Origin: Methylobacterium sp. J-070
Lineage (GTDB): Bacteria > Pseudomonadota > Alphaproteobacteria > Rhizobiales > Beijerinckiaceae
Length of the DNA: 64,000 nt
Reading direction: 5' to 3'
NCBI RefSeq assembly: GCF_022829385.1
Contig: NZ_JAKSXX010000201.1
Location: 96,067 to 160,066, forward strand
Position numbers and translations under genes: made by a program. The notes beneath the pieces were generated by a model. It was not told the origin of the DNA and searched no databases. It worked only from the letters and a program-made list of their open reading frames with translations. Positions 49,493-57,420 of this stretch are shown piece after piece (within the stretch, counting starts at the first letter, position 1; each line of letters begins with the position of its first letter).

Positions 49493-51465
49493 GGCGCGCT
49501 CCGCCGGAGGCGTCCCGCGAGGTAGAGGCAGCGGCGCACGAACAGCGGCATCCGGCGCCCGAGGACCGCCTGCTTGACGCGCCGCAGCCGGCGCACGAGC
49601 GGCGGCGAGGCCGCCGGAACCGTGCCGGCGGCGCCGGCCTGCCGCTCGGTCGCGAACGGGAAGTGGCCGAGCATCGCCGGGGCGAACACGAGGGGCGCGG
49701 CTGCGTCCCGCAGCCCGCGTGTCCGGAACAGCGCGTCGAGGGACAGGGACGCCGCGGCCGGGCTGTAGCGGCTCTCCAGGGCGATCCGCGCGAAGGCGCC
49801 GAGCCGGTCGCGCGCCGCGGCATCGTCGACGAGCGCCGCCAGCGCCTCGGCGAGGGCGCCCGGCCGCATCGGCACGAGGCGGCCGGAGACGCCGTCGATC
49901 ACCGCCGAGGTCAGCCCGGAGGTGCGGTAGGCCAGGGTCGGCACGCCGCAGAGGCCTGCCTCGATGGGGGTCTGCCCCAGGGTCTCGTGGCGGCTCGCCG
50001 TGACGTGGAGGTCGCAGGCGCCGTACCAGGCCGCCAGGCTCTCCTCGTCCGCGATGAGGCCCGGGGCGAACAGGGTCGGGACGCCGAGCCGCGACGGATC
50101 GTCGAGCCGGCCGATCGCCACCACGGCGACGCCCGGCCGCGCCACGGACCGGAGCGCCGCCCGCAGATCCGCGAACCCCTTGTCCGGACCGTCGACGATC
50201 ACCGCGGAGACGAGGATCAGGACGGCCTCGGCCGGCAGCCCCAGGCGGCGGCGCAGGGCCGCGCGGTCGCCGGGCCGGAACACGGCCGTCGGGAAGGCGA
50301 GCCGGATCCGATCCGCCCGGGCGTCGGGCGGCGCGAGGTCCCGGGCGCGTGCCAGCGTCCAGTCGGAATTGGCCAGGAGCCACGGGCCCCCGGGCTCGGC
50401 GAGCGCTGCGCGCTTGCGGGCATGCATGCCGGCGATCCGGTCCGGGGCGAGCTGCGGGTATTCGTCCGGCCCGGGGCAGGCGGCATCGCAGCCGAACCGG
50501 GCGCGTCCGCAATCCCGGGGATGGCAGCACCGGCCGGTGAGCGGGAACAGGTCGTGAAGGACCAGGGCGACCGGTCCGCGCCGGGCGAGGCGTCGGACGA
50601 CGTCGAGGCTGCGGGTGGCCCCGTGCAGGTTGCCGGCGAGGACGAGATCGGGCGCGACCGCCTCGATCGCCGCCTCGGCCCGGGGGAAGCGGTCGGTCCA
50701 TTCGGCGGCCTCGGGACGCCCGCTCAGGACCACGTCGGTGACGCGATGACCCGCCAGCGCCAGAGCTTCGGCGAGCCGACGCTGCGCCACGCCGGCGCCC
50801 CCCTGCGTGCCCGTTCCGGTGAGCGAGACGATCGACAGGCCCGCCGCCGGGGCCGCCGCCGCCTTCGCCAGCCTGTGGAGGAGCACCGGACGGCCGATAC
50901 GCGCCCGCTCAACCTCGGGGATCGCCGTCCAGGCGAAGACCGCGTCCGGCACGCCGCCCCCATCGAGGCGCATCCGCGCCGCCAGCCCCGCCCGTGTCCA
51001 CAGGATCTCGCCGCCGTCGAACGCCGCCGGATCCACCGTCTCCGTGGGGCAGTCCAGGGCCCGGACCGCGTCGTCGAACAGCACGCGCAGACCGGCCACC
51101 GCGGCGGCGCCGGTGAGCGCCGCCTCCAGCGCCAGGGCGGCGAGGGCCCCGGGAGCCAGGAGGTCGCCGGCGCGCAGCCAGAGCAGACAATCGATGCCGG
51201 GATCGCGCATCAGCCGCTCGGCGGCCGCGCCGGCGGAGCCGGGCGCCAGGAGATCGTGCCGGAGTTCCCGATAGTCCTGGCGCAGGACTGACGCCACGGT
51301 CCCGTCCAGACCGGCCGTGGCACCGGCCACGGTGACGATGCGGATCCGCGGCCAGGGCCGCCCGTCGGGCAGGGATGCCGGGCGGGAACGTCCGATGGCG
51401 ACGGGGCCGATCGGCCAGCCGGCGATGCCGTGGGCGGCCGGCGATGGGGTGGGGACTTCGGTCAA
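49489..51465 (-). CDS. Two-domain glycosyltransferase (GT2-like remnant fused to GT4) with cysteine cluster
   Basis: 658 residues. The first ~200 have the shape of a GT2 domain (RIVTVAGATAGLDGTVASVL, DCLLWLRAGDLLAPGALAAL). From about residue 210 a GT4 domain follows, with TGTGTQGGAGVAQRRLAEAL, DEESLAAWYGACDLHVTASR and LGQTPIEAGLCGVPTLAYRT. In between is GRCCHPRDCGRARFGCDAAC, a conserved cysteine cluster of a GT4 subgroup, possibly metal binding. The GT2 part lacks a clean DxD, so it may be a non-catalytic remnant. It is coupled to the next GT gene. Confidence 0.85.
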   Translation of the reverse strand: MTEVPTPSPAAHGIAGWPIGPVAIGRSRPASLPDGRPWPRIRIVTVAGATAGLDGTVASVLRQDYRELRHDLLAPGSAGAAAERLMRDPGIDCLLWLRAGDLLAPGALAALALEAALTGAAAVAGLRVLFDDAVRALDCPTETVDPAAFDGGEILWTRAGLAARMRLDGGGVPDAVFAWTAIPEVERARIGRPVLLHRLAKAAAAPAAGLSIVSLTGTGTQGGAGVAQRRLAEALALAGHRVTDVVLSGRPEAAEWTDRFPRAEAAIEAVAPDLVLAGNLHGATRSLDVVRRLARRGPVALVLHDLFPLTGRCCHPRDCGRARFGCDAACPGPDEYPQLAPDRIAGMHARKRAALAEPGGPWLLANSDWTLARARDLAPPDARADRIRLAFPTAVFRPGDRAALRRRLGLPAEAVLILVSAVIVDGPDKGFADLRAALRSVARPGVAVVAIGRLDDPSRLGVPTLFAPGLIADEESLAAWYGACDLHVTASRHETLGQTPIEAGLCGVPTLAYRTSGLTSAVIDGVSGRLVPMRPGALAEALAALVDDAAARDRLGAFARIALESRYSPAAASLSLDALFRTRGLRDAAAPLVFAPAMLGHFPFATERQAGAAGTVPAASPPLVRRLRRVKQAVLGRRMPLFVRRCLYLAGRLRRSAP

Positions 51466-51567
51466 GACGTGTCTGTCGCCGTGTCGGGCATCGCGCGGGG
51501 CGGGAGTCTGGACGCGAATGTTGAAGATTGCCTCCCGGTCCGGCGGTCGATCCGCGCCGGCGCCCCG

Positions 51568-52287
51568 TCAGTAACGCGTCGTCAGCGTGTTGAGCCAGTC
51601 CGGCGTCGCGGTGACGAACGCGGCCTCGACCCGCTTGTCGAGGCCGGAAAGCACCAAGAGGCCGAGGGCCACCATGACGGCGCCGAGCCCGGCCTTCATC
51701 GTCCGTCCGGCGCTCGCCAGGCGTCCCCGCCAGCGCATCAGCGCCTCGCGGGAGAGGAAGCCGAGCCCCACCAGCGGCAGGGCCGCCCCGGTCCCGAAGG
51801 CCAGCATCGTCGCGGCCACGCCTCCGAGATGCTCGCCCCGCGCGGCCATCAGCGAGGCGGCCCCGAGCGTCGGCCCGACGCAGGGGCTCCAGGCCGCCCC
51901 GAGGAGCACGCCGACGCCGAACTGGCCCGAAAGCCCCCCCGATCCGAACCCGCCGAACCGCTCCTCCGCCCAGGCGCCCACCGGCCCGGCGGCGGTCGCG
52001 ACCTGGGCCTGCAGCCGCGGCAGCATCAGCAGGAGGCCCAGCAGCAGCAGCAGGACCGCCCCGGCCCGCCGGAACACGTCGCCGTCGAGCCCGATGGCGA
52101 AGCCGACGGTCGCCACGAACAGGCCGATCGCGGTGAACGCGATCGCCAGGCCGGCGGCCAGCGCGAGGGGCCCGAACCGATGCTCCGAGGCCGCCGTTCC
52201 GAGCACGATCGGCACGAGCGGCAGCACGCAGGGCGAGAGCACCGACAGGATGCCGGCCAGGAACGCGAAGCCCACCGTCCCCGCCAT
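51568..52287 (-). CDS. ccdA: CcdA / DsbD-beta-like thiol transporter
   Basis: 239 residues, six TM helices. Cys20 in VLSPCVLPLVPIVLG and Cys136 in AAWSPCVGPTLGAA are the redox pair that carries electrons from cytoplasmic thioredoxin across the membrane to periplasmic acceptors, needed for cytochrome c maturation. The length is right for CcdA. It is not next to ccm genes. It is divergent from the small phosphoesterase gene. Confidence 0.92.
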   Translation of the reverse strand: MAGTVGFAFLAGILSVLSPCVLPLVPIVLGTAASEHRFGPLALAAGLAIAFTAIGLFVATVGFAIGLDGDVFRRAGAVLLLLLGLLLMLPRLQAQVATAAGPVGAWAEERFGGFGSGGLSGQFGVGVLLGAAWSPCVGPTLGAASLMAARGEHLGGVAATMLAFGTGAALPLVGLGFLSREALMRWRGRLASAGRTMKAGLGAVMVALGLLVLSGLDKRVEAAFVTATPDWLNTLTTRY

Positions 52288-52461
52288 GGTCCCTTGCTCC
52301 CGCTACGCCGCCCGTGACAGGCAGGCTTCATCCCCGCGGGCCGGGCCGTCAACGGGGCCGGCGTTCACGGCTTCGCGGGAACCCGACCGCCCGCGACGGG
52401 CTTCGGCGGCTGTCCGCACGGATCGGCGGACCGGGTTGGCGGATCTCAGCGGAGCCGACGG

Positions 52462-52971
52462 GTGAGCATCTTCTTCACGGGCGACACGCATTTCGGCGAT
52501 CCGCGGGCCCTGCGCTTCGACCATAGGCCGTATCCGGATCTCGCCGCGCACGACGCGGGCCTGATCGCGGCCTGGAACGCCACGGTGGGACCGGGCGACA
52601 CCGTCTGGCACCTCGGCGACTTCGCCCTCGGGCCGACCGGCGCGCGGATCCGCCAGATCCTCGACGGGCTCAACGGCGAGAAGCATCTGATCGCCGGCAA
52701 CAACGACGGGCCGGACACATTGGGGGCGCCCGGCTGGGCCTCGGTCCGCCACTACGCGGAACTCGATGTCGATGGGCGGATGGTGGTGCTCTGCCACTAC
52801 GCGTTCCGCACCTGGAACGGGATGAGCCGGGGTGCGCTCAACCTGCACGGTCACAGCCACGGCAAGCTCAAGCCGCTGCCCAAGCAGTACGATGTCGGCG
52901 TCGATCCGATGGGTCCGGCACCCGTGGCCCTCTCGGCAATCCTCACCTCCCGCCTGCGCCGGAAGAGCTGA
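52462..52971 (+). CDS. Small metallophosphoesterase
   Basis: 169 residues. IFFTGDTHFGDPRAL, VWHLGDFALGPTGARI, LIAGNNDGPDTL, VLCHYAFRTW and NLHGHSHGKLKP give the D-x-H, GDxx, GNxD and H/GHxH sites of calcineurin-like enzymes. The usual GNHD is GNND here, so one metal-site histidine is replaced. The size matches small phage-like or YfcE-like phosphoesterases. GTG start at 52462. Confidence 0.87.
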   Translation: MSIFFTGDTHFGDPRALRFDHRPYPDLAAHDAGLIAAWNATVGPGDTVWHLGDFALGPTGARIRQILDGLNGEKHLIAGNNDGPDTLGAPGWASVRHYAELDVDGRMVVLCHYAFRTWNGMSRGALNLHGHSHGKLKPLPKQYDVGVDPMGPAPVALSAILTSRLRRKS

Positions 52972-53087
52972 GTTCGCCCGGAACCTTCACCACAGCTTCA
53001 CCGTTTCAGCGGAGAGAGACGGGGTGGAGATCTGCCAGCCCGAGAAACCCGGCAGTCCTGTCCCGGGCCTGCCCCCGTAACGCGTCA

Positions 53088-53423
53088 GTGAGTGTTCCCG
53101 TGAGTGCCAGTTCGGCCACTCTGATCCGCGGCCTGGCCAGCATGCTGGCCGGCCTCGTCTTGACCTCGTCGGCGCTGGCCTTGCCGGCCTGTCTGGAGGC
53201 CCAGCGCAAGATCGACGAAGCCAGTGCCCTCCGCTTCCAGGCCCGCCAAGAGGCGCGGGTGGGCGACCACGACCGCGTCTGCGACACGCTCGACGAGGTG
53301 GGCGACCGCTACGACGACGCCCGTGACGCCTTCGAGCGTTGTGGCGAGGGCGTGGTGGCGATCGACCTCCGCAGCGAGCTGCGGGGCCTGCGGATCGCCA
53401 AGAAAATCAATCGCTGCGACTGA
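53088..53423 (+). CDS. Small periplasmic hypothetical protein
   Basis: 111 residues. A signal peptide ASSATLIRGLASMLAGLVLT...ALA is cleaved near L-PACLEAQRK. The mature part is helical and charged, with four cysteines (ACLEAQ, DRVCDTLDEV, ERCGEGVV, KINRCD), likely two disulfides. No family recognised. A GTG at 53088 or 53100 may be the start. Confidence 0.65.
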   Translation: MSVPVSASSATLIRGLASMLAGLVLTSSALALPACLEAQRKIDEASALRFQARQEARVGDHDRVCDTLDEVGDRYDDARDAFERCGEGVVAIDLRSELRGLRIAKKINRCD

Positions 53424-53511
53424 ACAGGTGCGCGCCCGCACCTCGGGCGGCCCCCTTCAGCAACATCATCCTGCCATGCGCGACTCACGTCGCCGAGAAG
53501 GTTTTGCGCCA

Positions 53512-53652
53512 ATGTCCCCTGCCACGCTCGCCCCCGAGATCCCGCCGGCTACCGTCGATCGCACGGGCCCGTCCTTCGCGGCCGCTCTGTGCGGCTTCGT
53601 CAGCACGACGGTCGCCACGACGATGCTGCTCGTGCTCCTCGGCGCAATGTAG
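53512..53652 (+). CDS. Single-TM mini-protein
   Basis: 46 residues: a short N-terminus, then FAAALCGFVSTTVATTMLLV as one TM, ending LLGAM. Its stop codon abuts the stop of the convergent gene. Too short for family assignment; a Met at 53476 could also be the start. Coding bias is fair. Confidence is limited. Confidence 0.4.
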   Translation: MSPATLAPEIPPATVDRTGPSFAAALCGFVSTTVATTMLLVLLGAM

Positions 53653-53898
53653 TCAGGGAGAAACCGACCAGAATCTCTGGCGGTTGAACAGCATGTCCTG
53701 CGTGCCGATTCGGGGCGCGGGCTCCGTACGCCGCCCGCAATCCGGCTCCGCCGGCTTGGTGACCGCAGCCAGGGTCGTCGGTGCCGGGGCCGGCTTCAGG
53801 CCCAGCCGCGCCTGGATCTCCGGCTGGCGCGCCGCCGAGATCGTCAGCACGCAGGCGATGAGGCCGCCGGCAACTGTTCCGAGAAAGAAATTCAGCAT
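53653..53898 (-). CDS. Small membrane-anchored protein
   Basis: 81 residues. MLNFFLGTVAGGLIACVLTI is a TM anchor, and the soluble part has a Pro/Ala-rich linker (LKPAPAPTTLAAVTKPAEPD) and RQRFWSVSP at the end. No family recognised. The ATG at 53898 was chosen because the anchor is then at the very N-terminus. It lies upstream of flaF on the opposite strand. Confidence 0.5.
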   Translation of the reverse strand: MLNFFLGTVAGGLIACVLTISAARQPEIQARLGLKPAPAPTTLAAVTKPAEPDCGRRTEPAPRIGTQDMLFNRQRFWSVSP

Positions 53899-54066
53899 TG
53901 GTGCGGCGTTCCGGAGGCCGGTTCCTACGAGCCTGAACGCGTGGTCGTTGTCCAACCCGGCGGCATCATGGCGGATCTGACGCTCACGCCGTTTTAACTC
54001 CTGCTCTGCGACAGCTACACGCAAGCCTGCGTTGTAGCCGGGCCGGATGCCGGAGGTGGGTCACCG

Positions 54067-54438
54067 ATGAACAATGCCGCCAACGCCTATGCCAAAACCG
54101 CCCACAGCGCCCTGACGCCGCGCGAAGCGGAATCGGCGCTCCTGATCAAGGCGGCGCAGCGCCTGATCAGCGCAAGCCAGGGGATCGCCGCCGGGGAGAC
54201 CGGGCGCCTCAACGAGGCTCTTTCGTACAACCAGCGTGTGTGGACGCTGCTGAGCTCCGAGGCGACCGCGGACGAGAACCCGCTCCCCACCGAGGTCAAG
54301 CAGGGCGTCGGCCGCCTGGGGGCGTTCATCCTGCGCAGCTGCGTCGACACGATGATCGCGCCGACGCCAGAGAAGATCGCCACCCTGGTGTCGATCAACA
54401 ACCACGTCGCGGCCGGGCTTCAGGGCAACCCGGGCTGA
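54067..54438 (+). CDS. flaF: Flagellar biosynthesis regulator FlaF
   Basis: 123 residues. AANAYAKTAHSALTPREAES, EALLIKAAQRL-like residues and EALSYNQRVWTLLSSEATAD are the FlaF signature. FlaF is needed for flagellin translation and secretion and works opposite to FlbT in alphaproteobacteria. Normally flaF and flbT lie in one operon; here flbT is convergent, 13 bases away. This gene's own promoter region (53899-54066) has no recognisable box. Confidence 0.93.
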   Translation: MNNAANAYAKTAHSALTPREAESALLIKAAQRLISASQGIAAGETGRLNEALSYNQRVWTLLSSEATADENPLPTEVKQGVGRLGAFILRSCVDTMIAPTPEKIATLVSINNHVAAGLQGNPG

Positions 54439-54451
54439 GCCCGGGCGCCGC

Positions 54452-54862
54452 TCACGCGACGATCTGGGGCGCCCGATCCTCTTGCGCCGTCGAGGCCGCA
54501 TTCTCCCACTCGACGAGTTTCCGGTTCAGCTTGAGCGCCCGGTAGAACTCGCCGGCCTCGACGGCCGCGGCGATGGCGGCGATCTGCGGCGCGGCCGCGG
54601 GTACCCGCCGGATCAGGTCCGTGGCTTGGCGGAAGAACAGGTCGATGCCCTGTGACGGGTCATCGGCGAGATAGATCACCGTCAGCGTCAGATGGAGCTG
54701 CTTGCAGGCGGTGTCGGCCTCGCTCTCCGTGATGATCTCGCTCTCGCGCAGGAACTTGCACTGGGTCTCGATCAGGAAGGTCGAACGCCGATCGCCGTTG
54801 CGCAGCAGCGCGCCGTTGATGATCAGCCGCTCGAAGGGCTTGAGTTCCAGGCGCAGGGGCAT
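54452..54862 (-). CDS. flbT: Flagellar biosynthesis repressor FlbT
   Basis: 136 residues. LRLELKPFERLIINGALLRN, STFLIETQCKFLRESEIITE and VEAGEFYRALKLNRKLVEWE match FlbT. It binds the flagellin mRNA leader and blocks translation until hook assembly is complete. It is convergent with flaF. A perfect 18-base palindrome lies 38 bases upstream of its start, unlike anything expected from the textbook flbT control. Confidence 0.93.
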   Translation of the reverse strand: MPLRLELKPFERLIINGALLRNGDRRSTFLIETQCKFLRESEIITESEADTACKQLHLTLTVIYLADDPSQGIDLFFRQATDLIRRVPAAAPQIAAIAAAVEAGEFYRALKLNRKLVEWENAASTAQEDRAPQIVA

Positions 54863-55181
54863 GGCGTGTTCCGTTCTAGAAGACGCCCCGATTTCGTGCC
54901 CGAAACGTTAACGTTTCGCGAACGACCTGCCGTGCCGGCCCGGCGTTCGAAGTCACGCGCGCGGACAGGGAGATGTTCACCCCGCAGGCGGCCGGCGGTG
55001 AGAGACCAGATCCGAGGCCGTAGCCCGCGTGACCGGGGTCGCGCGGTCGCGTCTCCGAAGGCCTGGGACGCGGAGGTCCCCGGACGCGCGCATCCGCGGC
55101 GATCGGGGCGCGCCTCCCAGCGGCGATCCCGCGGCATCCGACGGTTCGGTTCGGCGGTCGAACGGCCGAACGCGTCGCGGG
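54863..55181. other. Intergenic region upstream of flbT
   Basis: 319 bases between the flbT start and the end of the RraA-like gene. It contains the palindrome at 54901-54918. The rest is GC-rich without a credible coding frame, RNA gene or terminator that I can see. Confidence 0.5.
54901..54918. promoter_or_regulatory. Perfect 18-base palindrome upstream of flbT
   Basis: CGAAACGTT AACGTTTCG, fully self-complementary over 18 bases. It lies 38-56 bases upstream of the flbT start, where a repressor would block the promoter. The A/C-rich half-site with a central TTAA resembles operators of the LacI/GalR family. The regulator is unknown. Confidence 0.6.
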
Positions 55182-55880
55182 TCAGCCCTTGCCAGCCTCG
55201 TAGCGCGCCTTGGTGTCGGCGTTCGGCGGGTAGAGGCCGGGCAGCGCCGCACCCTTGCCGACCTCATCCATGACCCAGCCCTCGAAGCGCTCCTGCTCGG
55301 GGGCGAGGTCCAGGACCGTTTCCACCAGGGCCGCGGGAATCAGAACGGCGCCGTCCGCGTCGATCACGACGACGTCGTCGGGAAACACCGCGACGCCGCC
55401 GCAGGCGATGGGCTGCTGCCACGCCACGAAGGTCAGGCCGGCGACGGAGGGCGGGGCGGCCGCGCCCTGGCACCAGACCGGCAGGCCGGTTCCGATCACC
55501 CCCGCGACGTCGCGCACCACGCCGTCGGTCACCAGGGCGGCCACGCCGCGCTGGGCCATGCGCGCGCACAGGATGTCGCCGAAGATGCCGGCATCGGTCA
55601 CGCCCATCGCGTCGACCACCGCGACGCACCCGGCCGGCATCGCCTCGATGGCCGCGCGGGTCAAGGTCGGGGAGGACCAGGATTCGGGGGTCGCGAGGTC
55701 CTCGCGCGCCGGCACGAACCGGAGCGTGAAGGCGCGGCCGACGATCCGCGGCTGCCCCGGGCTCAGCGGTCGGGTGCCCCGGAGCCAGACATTGCGAAGG
55801 CCCTTTTTGAGGAGGATCGTCGTCACCGTGGCGGTGGTGACCTGGGAGAGGATTTCGGCGATCTGCGCATCGCTCGGCAT
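55182..55880 (-). CDS. RraA / HMG-aldolase-family protein
   Basis: 232 residues. CVAVVDAMGVTDAGIFGDIL, MAQRGVAALVTDGVVRDVAG and AVFPDDVVVIDADGAVLIP are family blocks; the G-D-x20-R-D pattern is the metal and oxaloacetate/HMG site. Members act as HMG/CHA aldolases, oxaloacetate decarboxylases or RNase E regulators; nothing here decides. The ATG at 55880 follows AAGGAGA. Confidence 0.85.
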   Translation of the reverse strand: MPSDAQIAEILSQVTTATVTTILLKKGLRNVWLRGTRPLSPGQPRIVGRAFTLRFVPAREDLATPESWSSPTLTRAAIEAMPAGCVAVVDAMGVTDAGIFGDILCARMAQRGVAALVTDGVVRDVAGVIGTGLPVWCQGAAAPPSVAGLTFVAWQQPIACGGVAVFPDDVVVIDADGAVLIPAALVETVLDLAPEQERFEGWVMDEVGKGAALPGLYPPNADTKARYEAGKG

Positions 55881-55979
55881 CGACGTCTCCTTCACGGTTC
55901 GGGCCGCCGGCTCGTCACCGGGCGGCCCGCCGGATACCAAAGCCCGGACGGGAAACCCGTTCCGGCGCCGGGTCGTGCC

Positions 55980-56210
55980 TCAGTCGCACGACTCCTTCTT
56001 CACGGTCTTGGAATCGCCCATCTCGTTCTCTTTGCGCACCGTCTTGGTGACGCAGCCGTCGCCGTGGTCGTGGACGGTCACGGACTTCGACTCGGTGGCG
56101 GGGCGATCGACGACGACCGCGGGCCGGTCCCGCTCGATGACGGTGGTCTGCGCCTGCGCGGCAGCACAGAGGCTCAGCAGGGCGGCGGTGGCGAGCAACG
56201 ACTTGCGCAT
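55980..56210 (-). CDS. Small secreted hypothetical protein
   Basis: 76 residues. MRKSLLATAALLSLCAAAQA is a signal peptide. The mature part is short and charged: VVVDRPATESKSVTVHDHGD, then GCVTKTVRKENEMG and KKESCD, with two cysteines. No family recognised. An inverted repeat sits just upstream. Confidence 0.75.
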   Translation of the reverse strand: MRKSLLATAALLSLCAAAQAQTTVIERDRPAVVVDRPATESKSVTVHDHGDGCVTKTVRKENEMGDSKTVKKESCD

Positions 56211-56222
56211 TCTACGGCTCCA

Positions 56223-56238
56223 GTACCGATTTCGGTAC
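56223..56238. promoter_or_regulatory. Inverted repeat upstream of the small secreted protein gene
   Basis: GTACCGA-TT-TCGGTAC. The arms pair fully over 7 bases. It lies 13 bases upstream of the gene's start codon, so it may fold in the leader and affect ribosome access or be an operator. Confidence 0.4.
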
Positions 56239-56427
56239 CGAGTAACGTGATCCGAGCTTGAGCGTTCCGCCGAAAGACCGGTCGTAAAGGCGGCCCGAAC
56301 CCGTAAACGAACTTGGCTCGGTCCGCGCGCCGTTCGGCATCAGGTTCAGCCGGAGCGACGATGCCAAAGACGCCGGAAGCCGACCCGTTTCAAGCGTGGC
56401 CGACTACGTGCGCGGCTGTCCCGCGGC

Positions 56428-56679
56428 TCAGCCGCCCGTCATTGGCGGGAAGAAGGCGATCTCGCGGGCGCCCGCGATCGCGGCGTCCGGCTTGGCGTGG
56501 GTCCGGTCGATCGCGGCCCGCACCACGCCCGGGTCCTCGAACGCGTAGGCGTATTCCTCGCCGCGCCCGCGCAGCCAGCCGACGAGGTCGGCGACGGTGG
56601 CGAGTTCCGGTGGGAGGGCCAGCTCCTCCTCGGAGCGGCCGATCCGCTCGCGGACCCAGGCGAAATAGACGAGCTTCAT
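56428..56679 (-). CDS. moaD: Molybdopterin synthase small subunit
   Basis: 83 residues, ubiquitin-like. LVYFAWVRERIGRSEEELAL begins the fold and the C-terminus EIAFFPPMTGG carries the Gly-Gly that is adenylated and thiocarboxylated. MoaD delivers sulfur for the dithiolene. The upstream genes pgsA and uvrC are on the same strand. moaE, the large subunit, does not follow. ATG at 56679. Confidence 0.93.
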   Translation of the reverse strand: MKLVYFAWVRERIGRSEEELALPPELATVADLVGWLRGRGEEYAYAFEDPGVVRAAIDRTHAKPDAAIAGAREIAFFPPMTGG

Positions 56680-56733
56680 CGCACCACCGTACCCGATCTG
56701 ACGCCTGGATCCCGTGTCCCCGGACACCGCCCG

Positions 56734-57420
56734 TCAGCGCGGGTCGTCGATGACGTGCTTGATCCCCGCCCGCATGTAGTCCCAGCCGGTCCAGAGCGTG
56801 AGCGCGGCGGCGAGCCACAGCAGCGTGAGGCCGATCGCCTCCGTCCCCGGCAGGACCGTCTCGCCCGCCGGGCCGGCCACCAGGAAGCCCAGGGACAGGA
56901 GCTGCACCGTGGTCTTCCACTTGGCGATCTTGCTCACCGGCACACCGACTTTCAACTCGGCCAGGTACTCGCGCAGGCCGGACACCAGCACCTCCCGGCA
57001 CAGGATCACGATCGCCGCCCAGATGTTGGAACCGATGATCGTGTGGTCCGCCGTCAGCATCAGCAGGCAGGCGGAGACGAGGAGCTTGTCGGCGATCGGA
57101 TCGAGCATGCGCCCGAGCGCGGAGCTCTGGTGGTAGGTGCGGGCAACGTACCCGTCCAGGTAGTCGGTGATCGCGGCCGCCACGAACACGCCCAGCGCCG
57201 TCCACCGGGCGGTGTGGGATTCGGGCCAGAACAGCAGCGCGACCATCACCGGCACGGCGACGAGCCGCCCGTAGGTCAGGCAATTCGCGAGCGTCCAGGC
57301 CGGGGACCGTCGTCGGGGAAGGACGGCGTTCATCGCGGTGGTGAAATCAGAGCGCGGCGCGGGCGTCAACGCCTCGCCGCCCGGCTCGGCCATGGCGGCC
57401 GGATTCTCAGGCGCCGGCAT
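56734..57420 (-). CDS. pgsA: CDP-diacylglycerol-glycerol-3-phosphate 3-phosphatidyltransferase
   Basis: 228 residues with the CDP-alcohol phosphotransferase motif DYLDGYVARTYHQSSALGRM followed by LDPIADK (D-G-x2-A-R-x8-G-x3-D-x3-D). It makes phosphatidylglycerophosphate. The first 29 residues are variable; starts at 57393 or 57333 are possible and the latter gives the usual size. With the longest start, the gene overlaps the end of uvrC by 14 bases. Confidence 0.93.
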   Translation of the reverse strand: MPAPENPAAMAEPGGEALTPAPRSDFTTAMNAVLPRRRSPAWTLANCLTYGRLVAVPVMVALLFWPESHTARWTALGVFVAAAITDYLDGYVARTYHQSSALGRMLDPIADKLLVSACLLMLTADHTIIGSNIWAAIVILCREVLVSGLREYLAELKVGVPVSKIAKWKTTVQLLSLGFLVAGPAGETVLPGTEAIGLTLLWLAAALTLWTGWDYMRAGIKHVIDDPR

